Below, piece after piece: positions 7,101-10,071 of a stretch of 10,071 bases of DNA. The notes under the pieces are model-generated. The model was given only the letters and a program-made list of their open reading frames with translations, was not told the DNA's origin and searched no databases. Both the position numbers and the translations under genes were made by a program. The stretch's first letter is position 1. The number at the start of each line of letters is the position of its first letter. Source of the stretch: Ruminiclostridium sp. (GTDB lineage Bacteria > Bacillota_A > Clostridia > Oscillospirales > Ruminococcaceae); NCBI GenBank assembly GCA_017550775.1, contig JAFZOA010000675.1, forward strand, positions 1-10,071. Direction: 5' to 3'.

Positions 7101-8612
7101 GTTTGCGCGGAGATATCCGGCTATGCGCTCGGAGATCTCATCTGCCTGACGGTAGCTGAACACCTCGTCGCGGAAGATCACCGCCTCACGGTCGGGGTAT
7201 TTTCTGACTGTTTCACGGAACAATGAGACTATATCCGTCTCCGGCAGGTCCGCCTCGGTGGCGTTGAAGGCATCCATTTCCGCACAGGTGCGGGCATCCG
7301 CAAGGCAAACGTCTTTAAGTTTCGGATCCCGCAGGAACTCCCGCATCGCCTGCTCCATACAGGAGATCAACCTGTTTATATAGTCCGCGCTGTAGATATT
7401 GCTTCGGTAATCGCCCGAAAACAGGATCTCGCCGTTCTTCTCATAGATCTCGACATGGAGCGGTGCTTTTGCTTCATTACCGGGAAGAATGGTATGCTCC
7501 GCAGGCTCTCCCGCGACCGAATCGAAAAGTAAATTCTTGTCCTGATAGTTAAACAAAATATCAGGTGTGATATGATGCTCATGTACGATCTCGGAAAAAG
7601 AATAAAGATAATTCTCTTTGCTTTCTTCTATCTGTCTGCCGATATCATGCGCAAACTCCGAAACGGTCTGTTCCGTACTGAGATGACAGAAAACGGGTAA
7701 AGTCTGCACCATCATAGATACCGTACGGTCAAGACGCGGGTCATTTCTGCCGTTATATAACGTTGCGTACAGAACATTGTCCTTGCAATTGTATTTGCAC
7801 ATCACGAATGAGAACACCGCGTTATAGAAAGCAGTCTTCCGCACACCGTTCTTTCTGCAGAAAGCACTGATCTCCGAGGCACCGATCGCTGACCGGATGT
7901 TGAAACAGCCTGAAGAAGGCGTTTTTTCGCAAACATCACCTTCCGGAAGCATATCCGGTTCCGCATCTGCCAGAAGATCTCTGAAATACGCCGCTGCTTT
8001 GTCATACCGGTCTGTACCGCGCAGCTTCTCCTCGTCGAGAGCGGCATCGAATCCGGTATATGTCTCCGGGACTACATCGCCGCCGTTGTAAGCCGCAGCG
8101 ATATCGGACATCAATATGCTGATGCTTGTTCCGTCAGATACGATGTGGTGAAAATCCATGAACAGATAGTTTCCGTCGTCGGTCTTGTAGATACGAAGCC
8201 GACAGAGCTTCTCTTTCAGAATGTCAAACGGGGTAACAAGATCCTTCGGAAGCTGTGCGGTTTCAGTGTACTCAACTGTAAGTACCGCTTCGTCATCCCG
8301 TTTTATCATGAACTCACCGTCTGGGTTTGTCACTATTGTCGCATTCAGATAGGGATGAGCGGCTACAGCAGTTTCAACGGCTTCTTTCAGGCGCATGAGA
8401 TCAAGTCTGACCGAAAGACGAAACAAATGGGGTATGTTGTAAACAGTTGTGTCCGGATGAGAAAGAGATTCAACGAGGATACCTTTCTGTGCCTGCGACA
8501 GCGGATATGTCTCCTGTTTGGCTCGGCTCTCCGCAAGTCCCTCTGAGACCGTATCCCGTAGAGCGGTATTCTCTCCGTATTCCTGCTTGAGTTTCTGAGA
8601 ATCTTTGATCAT
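1182..8612 (-). CDS. Dimodular NRPS with reductive release (C-A-T-C-A-T-R)
   Basis: Complete 2476-residue cytosolic assembly-line enzyme. Approximate domains: C1 36-455 (HHIVSDG 155-161), A1 461-950 (LLYTSGSTGTPKG 604-616, D652, A10 Lys935), T1 963-1032 (pantetheine Ser994), C2 1060-1480 (HHLVSDG 1183-1189), A2 1485-1975 (A3 1635-1647, D1682, Lys1961), T2 1980-2050 (Ser2014) and terminal reductase 2105-2476 (GATGYLG 2111-2117; Thr2236, Tyr2270, Lys2274). All catalytic signatures are intact and no epimerase, methyltransferase or thioesterase is present. From family knowledge, this architecture builds a two-residue peptide and releases it as an aldehyde; the C domain in front of the first A suggests N-acylation. 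The start has AAAGGAG seven bases upstream and a good promoter 38 bp away. It is translationally coupled to the downstream adenylation gene by a 4-base overlap. Amino acid specificities cannot be named from the pocket residues. Confidence 0.97.
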   Translation of the reverse strand: MIKDSQKLKQEYGENTALRDTVSEGLAESRAKQETYPLSQAQKGILVESLSHPDTTVYNIPHLFRLSVRLDLMRLKEAVETAVAAHPYLNATIVTNPDGEFMIKRDDEAVLTVEYTETAQLPKDLVTPFDILKEKLCRLRIYKTDDGNYLFMDFHHIVSDGTSISILMSDIAAAYNGGDVVPETYTGFDAALDEEKLRGTDRYDKAAAYFRDLLADAEPDMLPEGDVCEKTPSSGCFNIRSAIGASEISAFCRKNGVRKTAFYNAVFSFVMCKYNCKDNVLYATLYNGRNDPRLDRTVSMMVQTLPVFCHLSTEQTVSEFAHDIGRQIEESKENYLYSFSEIVHEHHITPDILFNYQDKNLLFDSVAGEPAEHTILPGNEAKAPLHVEIYEKNGEILFSGDYRSNIYSADYINRLISCMEQAMREFLRDPKLKDVCLADARTCAEMDAFNATEADLPETDIVSLFRETVRKYPDREAVIFRDEVFSYRQADEISERIAGYLRANGVGRGDVVSILIPRCSYMVTASLGVLKSGAAYQPLDPSYPTERLTFMMQDSGAKLLIADESLLSKVPEYKGKVLLTNDIPALPECEKMTETVSPSDLFILLYTSGSTGTPKGVMLEHRNLANFVEWYRGYYDLDENARVASYASYGFDVNMMDLYPALTTGACVCIIEEEIRLDLVAMEKWFNRLGITHAIMTTQVGRQFYSMTNTEKLRYLSAAGEKLVPIPPRSGDPAFYNGYGPTECTILATCKLVDRLYERVPIGKPLTNYKCYVVDKNLNRLPPFIPGELLIAGRGVARGYLNRPDLTEKAFIKNPFCDKPGFERAYRTGDIVRLLPNGEIDFIGRNDGQVKVRGFRIELTEVECVIREFPGIKDATVHAFEDENTGEKFIAAYVVSDSEVDIPALDDFIRERKPSYMVPAVTMQIDRIPLNQNSKVNKRALPRPEPKPRTSAEKVCADIPLNLLEQELKKLVSDIIGTTDFGITDRFADLGLSSISSIRLAMQIYKRFNIQLDARRLMTEGFIQSIENDILAGFLDKDHGNAVAPAPETASGKKASAQSCRLTFAQQGVYTECQAEPDSVRYNLPMALRFPEGTDAGKLEEAVRKVIDAHPYILCRFVPGEGNEIVQEPIPGFKLEIPVTELSPDEYEAHKKAFVRPFDLAKGPAVRFEIVKTDCLVLLGDMHHLVSDGASVDLFISQLCNALDGEEPEKESYSYYDFASEESIAPETEEFFAGQMTNAEEATRLIPDIFDDKLIHAEREVSVGTDIAAVKGFARNIGVTPAAVYLAGCYVAFGRYVCEDTVAIATISNGRRNLKVGNTLGMFVNTLPLVMPIDKKEATADFVRRAAEGFTETIANENYPFARIASKYDFHPSISYAYQIGVINEYRTKLGQVETELIGQDIAKIPVSVFINGTEDDAQISVAYDSALYSEEMMRGLAESIGNAVLGLMTCRAMSEISLTGEAQWKVLDGYNRPWDLGYDKTDTVVTKFRKVVQAQPDKTAAVFKDKAYTYRELDELTDRLAAKLRHHVCAVTGKECLKEEVVSILVPRNENVFILPLAAVKAGLAYEPLDPGYPKERLNFMVKDAGACLLLAEDSLRDLVDEYEGPVLTVSELYAMEDEEPADLEQSPEDLFILLYTSGSTGTPKGCQIEHSNVVSYAYGVRNDFYTQNDRIAAYASFGFDVNMSDVFCTLLNGGTVYLIPEEIRMDLGALAGYFDEVGITALLLTTQVGVQFLTNYPSMKTLRMLVMGGEKLPAVDPSRLSYTIVNGYGPTENCCGVSLFPIKAWEPNIPIGKPMSTIHAYVLDKTGHRLPAGAAGEYCLSGPQVSRGYLNRPDKTAEVYEPCPFNEFRMYHTGDIVRYRRNGDVEFVGRKDGQVKIRGFRIETKEVESVIRGFPGVRDVTVQAYDYESGGKYLAAFVVCDTELDTAQLTEYIKTQKPAYMVPAAIMQIEKIPLTVNQKVDKKALPEPKLQKSAYVAPSGKTEEDLCAVFGSVLGIERMSAEDDFFDVGGSSILAMKVVIAAEKAGYSIVYNDVFGYPTPRAMAAFIDEREGNTAKPAGIPSETDAQTAPEIGRDGYDYSKIHELLSRNTVKAFRSGKQNPLNDVLLLGATGYLGSHVLHELITDHDSRIFCFVRPGKDQSGQERLLSLLRYYFNDDYSGLFGTRISVIEGDATEPGSLMSFAAPSADMTVINCAASVKHFARGDEIERANVNSVRSLTAWCEKNNARLVHISTGSVAGDLENGVSPMSFRFDEHTLYSGQIIDNNQYVHSKFMAERHVYEEILGHGLRAKVLRMGNLAPRAKDGEFQINYKTNSYMNNFRAFQALGMVSFDELDLNVEFSPIDSIAKAVIALAGTPDDCICFIPLNPHRPLISDVVRALNEEGYPVRGAEPEEFAGALHEALSDEKKREAVSSLAAYDSGDNTRPVGPESCDNSLTMQILERLGFSWPETGVAYIRQFVAKLKQKGYFGGDRS
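1185..2300 (-). other. NRPS terminal thioester reductase (R) domain
   Basis: Residues about 2105-2476, an extended short-chain dehydrogenase/reductase fold. The nucleotide-binding loop GATGYLG is at 2111-2117, and the catalytic triad reads Thr2236 (in HISTGSVAG), Tyr2270 and Lys2274 (YVHSK). The domain takes hydride from NAD(P)H to cut the thioester on T2, giving an aldehyde; some relatives reduce again to the alcohol, and sequence alone does not settle which occurs here. It takes the place of a thioesterase and ends the protein, with its stop codon inside the start of the next gene. Confidence 0.93.
1193..1199 (-). promoter_or_regulatory. Ribosome binding site of the downstream adenylation gene
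   Basis: GGAGGAG, seven bases before the ATG at 1185 and lying inside the last codons of the NRPS. It fixes the start codon at the ATGA overlap and indicates that this gene can be well translated by re-initiation or direct ribosome entry. Confidence 0.88.
2463..5435 (-). other. NRPS module 2: C2-A2-T2 domains
   Basis: Residues about 1060-2050. C2 starts at CRLTFAQQGVY, has HHLVSDG at 1183-1189 and the stretch GMFVNTLPLV usual in peptide-bond-forming C domains. With no epimerase in module 1, an L-L type condensation is expected. A2 keeps the amino-binding Asp1682; the by-eye pocket code is D-V-S-L-V-G-G-C-G-K, with no match I can name and an unusually small set of side chains. A8 (GRKDGQVKIRGFRIE) and A10 (NQKVDKKALP, Lys1961) are intact. 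T2 has the orthodox core DVGGSSI with Ser2014 as the attachment site. Module 2 resembles module 1 at both protein and DNA level, which suggests an old module duplication. Confidence 0.9.
2958..2975. repeat. 18-bp direct repeat, copy in A2 (A8 motif)
   Basis: CTCGATACGGAAGCCGCG on the plus strand, identical to 6039-6056. It encodes the RGFRIE part of the A8 motif of module 2. Shared codons as well as shared residues point to common descent or gene conversion between modules. Confidence 0.75.
5517..8507 (-). other. NRPS module 1: C1-A1-T1 domains
   Basis: Residues about 36-1032. C1 opens with YPLSQAQKGIL, carries the catalytic HHIVSDG (His156 is the usual base) and a SMMVQTLPV stretch typical of C domains. 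As the first domain of the chain it has no upstream carrier in cis, so it probably accepts an acyl donor in trans. A1 has FD at 651-652, so the alpha-amino-binding Asp is present. My by-eye ten-residue pocket code, aligned to GrsA, is D-V-M-I-S-A-G-I-L-K, which I cannot match to an amino acid. T1 has the core DLGLSSIS in place of the usual LGGHS; Ser994, the second serine, aligns with the phosphopantetheine site. A roughly 28-residue linker rich in Ala, Pro and Lys joins T1 to C2. Confidence 0.9.
6039..6056. repeat. 18-bp direct repeat, copy in A1 (A8 motif)
   Basis: Identical to 2958-2975. A second pair of near-identical 25-mers (6791-6815 and 3698-3722, 23 of 25 bases the same) covers the start of the A3 motif in A1 and A2. 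Confidence 0.75.
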
Positions 8613-8619
8613 GACTGTG

Positions 8620-8626
8620 CTCCTTT
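8620..8626 (-). promoter_or_regulatory. Ribosome binding site of the NRPS gene
   Basis: AAAGGAG with a seven-base gap to the ATG at 8612. It is the only strong Shine-Dalgarno sequence near the 5' end of the frame and supports this start. Confidence 0.88.
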
Positions 8627-8649
8627 CGAAATGTCATATATTCCATACA

Positions 8650-8678
8650 ATTATAGCATATTTACCAACGAAATGCAA
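8650..8678 (-). promoter_or_regulatory. Promoter for the NRPS operon (minus strand)
   Basis: A perfect TATAAT (8655 to 8650 on the minus strand) preceded by TGC makes an extended -10. Exactly 17 bp upstream is TTGCAT (8678 to 8673), a weak -35. Transcription would start near 8643, giving a leader of about 31 bases. The weak -35 with an extended -10 fits a regulated sigma-A-type promoter, but that is inference. Confidence 0.7.
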
Positions 8679-8713
8679 TACTTTCCAAAAACAATTTGGC
8701 ATTATCACATAAA

Positions 8714-8723
8714 ATACCGGTAT
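8714..8723. repeat. 10-bp palindrome ATACCGGTAT
   Basis: Perfect self-complementary decamer, 36 bp upstream of the NRPS -35 box. It overlaps a second TATAAT on the plus strand (8721-8726). It could be part of an operator, but a palindrome this short can occur by chance. Confidence 0.3.
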
Positions 8724-8757
8724 AATTGTCATATAACATGACCGATATCCGGAATTG

Positions 8758-8780
8758 ACCGAAAGACGGTGTGTTTCGGT
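8758..8780. repeat. Inverted repeat, possible operator
   Basis: ACCGAAA, nine bases, TTTCGGT: a perfect 7-bp inverted repeat, extended by one further G-C pair at 8757/8781. It is centred between the two divergent promoters, about 43 bp upstream of the plus-strand -35. No T-run follows on either side, so a protein-binding site is likelier than a terminator. No regulator is visible in the window. Confidence 0.5.
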
Positions 8781-8822
8781 CCGATATTCCGTACTTTCCG
8801 ACTATGCCGCAGCAAAAAAAGA

Positions 8823-8851
8823 TTGACTGCTTTGAAAAAATGTGGTATAAT
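8823..8851 (+). promoter_or_regulatory. Promoter for the acyltransferase gene (plus strand)
   Basis: TTGACT (8823-8828), a 17-bp spacer and TATAAT (8846-8851), with TGG directly before the -10 (extended -10). This is close to consensus for the vegetative sigma factor. Transcription would begin near 8858, about 27 bases before the start codon. Confidence 0.82.
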
Positions 8852-8874
8852 CATAAAATAATACATAACAGACA

Positions 8875-8880
8875 GAGGGG
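8875..8880 (+). promoter_or_regulatory. Ribosome binding site of the acyltransferase gene
   Basis: GAGGGG, with GAGG at 8875-8878 ending six bases before the ATG at 8885. It favours this start over the next in-frame ATG, eight codons further in. Confidence 0.75.
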
Positions 8881-8884
8881 AATT

Positions 8885-10071
8885 ATGGAATACAAAGTAA
8901 ACAATCTTATGTATGCCGCAGGCAAGGACCTGTTCGGCACGATCAGAATAGGCCTTGAAATGACAGAGCCGGTACACGCGGGGGCGCTCAGGAAAGCCGT
9001 TGACCTCGCTATAAAGCGTTATCCGTATTTTTCGGTAAAGCTTGTGCGCAGCGGAGAGGAATATGTTATGCAGCATAACGATGCTCCTTTGCCGATCACT
9101 CCCGGCGGAAGAGCGATACCTCTTGGCGGCGATGAAAGCAGCGGACATATCTTCGCGCTGGCTTATGACAAAAATCGCATATATATTGACACCTCTCATT
9201 TTATAACAGACGGAAACGGTATCTTCCCTTTTATCAAAACACTTCTGTACTGCTATCTTCATATTCTCCACCCTGAAGAGGAGTTCGATACCTCGGACAT
9301 TGCTCTTCCCGACAGCGAGATACCCTTCGATGAAGCGGACGACTATCCGTTTCCCGACGATCCTGTTGAGACGACACCGCTCGGTTCGGAGAAGCGACCG
9401 GAAGAAGTATTCATGCTTGACGATCAGCCGACGGGGTATAAAAGCAGGGACAAGTGGACTTCTTTCCGTATCAAGGTAAAACAGAAGGACATGATGAAGT
9501 TCGCCTCAAGCGTGGACGGAAGCCCCTCCACGTTTATCGCCGCCATAATGTACCGCGCGATCTCCGACATTCATCCGGATGTGAAGCTTCCGATAGTCTG
9601 CGGAGTGCAGCACCAGTACAGAAAGGCTCTCGGCAAGCCCAGCAGCCATATGTGCCATGTAAATATCGTAACGATAACCTATACCGATAAAATGCGCGGA
9701 AGAGACATAGAGCTGCTGAACACGATGGCACGCGGAACTATAATTATCCGTGCCGATGACGCGAATGATCTTCTCTCCGTAAACTCGCACATAGCGAATG
9801 AGAGAAATATCAGCGGTCTCCCGCTTGCCGAAAAGCATGATCTTATGAAGGATTTCCTGCTGGACAGAATAGGTCTCAACACCTTTGAGGTGAGCTATAC
9901 CGGACGTGTGCCGTTCAGCGGACTTGAAAAATACATCACTGAGTTCTTCCCATTCCTGGATCTAAGTCTGAGCGGCGGTATCTCGATAGAGATCTTCTCT
10001 GTCGGCGAGTTCTTCTGTATCAACCTGATGCAGCGAAATGACGACAGAAAATATGCTTATCGGTTCATTGA
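8885..10071 (+). CDS. Condensation-domain-like acyltransferase, C-terminus off the right edge
   Basis: 395 codons are visible and the frame is still open at the window end. The protein looks like a stand-alone member of the CoA-dependent acyltransferase/condensation superfamily (the alcohol acetyltransferase-like or COG4908-like group). It starts MEYKVNNLMYAAG, has an N-terminal substrate-domain pattern (LRKAVDLAIKRYPYFSVKL, about 35-53) and a HHxxxDG-type motif at 104-110 that reads SHFITDG: the first His is Ser, while the usual catalytic His105, Asp109 and Gly110 are kept. This motif position is normal for a condensation fold. No signal peptide or membrane segment is evident, so it should be cytosolic. 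It is transcribed divergently from the NRPS from its own near-consensus promoter, so it is not in the same operon. It may acylate an alcohol, amine or carrier-bound product, but substrate and tie to the pathway are unproven. Family lengths near 420-450 residues suggest most of the gene is present. Confidence 0.85.
   Translation, partial: MEYKVNNLMYAAGKDLFGTIRIGLEMTEPVHAGALRKAVDLAIKRYPYFSVKLVRSGEEYVMQHNDAPLPITPGGRAIPLGGDESSGHIFALAYDKNRIYIDTSHFITDGNGIFPFIKTLLYCYLHILHPEEEFDTSDIALPDSEIPFDEADDYPFPDDPVETTPLGSEKRPEEVFMLDDQPTGYKSRDKWTSFRIKVKQKDMMKFASSVDGSPSTFIAAIMYRAISDIHPDVKLPIVCGVQHQYRKALGKPSSHMCHVNIVTITYTDKMRGRDIELLNTMARGTIIIRADDANDLLSVNSHIANERNISGLPLAEKHDLMKDFLLDRIGLNTFEVSYTGRVPFSGLEKYITEFFPFLDLSLSGGISIEIFSVGEFFCINLMQRNDDRKYAYRFI

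Larger units (their letters stand above)
8613..8884. other. Divergent intergenic control region, 272 bp
   Basis: AT-rich gap between the NRPS and the acyltransferase, which are transcribed away from each other. It holds one promoter per direction, leaving about 140 bp between the two -35 boxes. Between them lie a 7-bp-arm inverted repeat (8758-8780), a 10-bp palindrome (8714-8723) and a near-direct repeat, CCGATATCC at 8742-8750 and CCGATATTCC at 8781-8790. TGTCATATA occurs twice, at 8632-8640 and 8727-8735. No convincing small gene or RNA was seen. Confidence 0.7.

Noticed and set aside
8696..8726. Second plus-strand promoter: TTGGCA and TATAAT
   Set aside because: Both boxes are good but the spacer is 19 bp, and a better promoter with a 17-bp spacer lies close to the gene. 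It could be a weak extra start, but I do not annotate it.
8757..8781. Inverted repeat as a transcription terminator
   Set aside because: No gene ends here, the loop is nine bases, and no run of T follows on either strand.
8909..8911. Later ATG as the start of the acyltransferase
   Set aside because: It lacks a ribosome site at proper distance, while the ATG at 8885 has GAGG six bases upstream and a promoter fitted to it.
8729..9271. Minus-strand open frame of 180 codons across the intergenic region and the acyltransferase
   Set aside because: It runs antisense to a gene with a clear superfamily motif, would cover the plus-strand promoter, and lacks a Shine-Dalgarno sequence or recognisable domain.
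1..10071. Mobile elements, CRISPR arrays, tRNA or rRNA genes
   Set aside because: No transposase or integrase residues, spaced repeat arrays or RNA-gene signatures were seen on either strand; coding density is explained by the three genes.

Overview
This window holds the centre of a nonribosomal peptide synthetase (NRPS) gene cluster. A sequence of roughly balanced GC content, strong GGAGG-type ribosome binding sites, canonical TTGACT/TATAAT and extended -10 promoters, and frequent ATA isoleucine codons suggest a Firmicute of the class Clostridia, probably a gut or rumen Ruminococcus/Oscillospiraceae-type anaerobe. That placement is an inference from style and gene content, not from a marker gene.

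Layout from left to right: (1) 1-1185, minus strand: an adenylation (AMP-binding) protein that runs off the left edge at its A8 motif. (2) 1182-8612, minus strand: one complete 2476-residue dimodular NRPS with domain order C-A-T-C-A-T-R, ending in an NAD(P)H thioester reductase instead of a thioesterase. (3) 8613-8884: a 272-bp divergent intergenic region with a promoter facing each way, an inverted repeat and other small symmetric elements. (4) 8885-10071, plus strand: a condensation-domain-like acyltransferase, cut by the right edge.

How the genes may work together: the NRPS starts with an intact condensation domain, so its first amino acid is probably N-acylated. It then joins a second amino acid and releases the chain reductively as a dipeptide aldehyde (or alcohol). 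Reductive C-A-T-C-A-T-R enzymes of gut Clostridia are known to make peptide aldehydes that inhibit proteases, or that cyclise to dihydropyrazinones and pyrazinones when the amine is free. The downstream adenylation protein overlaps the NRPS by ATGA and lacks the aspartate that normally binds the alpha-amino group, so it may activate a carboxylic acid starter that is not an alpha-amino acid. The divergently transcribed acyltransferase could be a tailoring enzyme, but its link to the pathway rests only on position and fold.

No RNA genes, mobile elements, CRISPR arrays or terminators were recognised. No phosphopantetheinyl transferase, MbtH-like protein, transporter or regulator lies inside the window; they may lie outside it.
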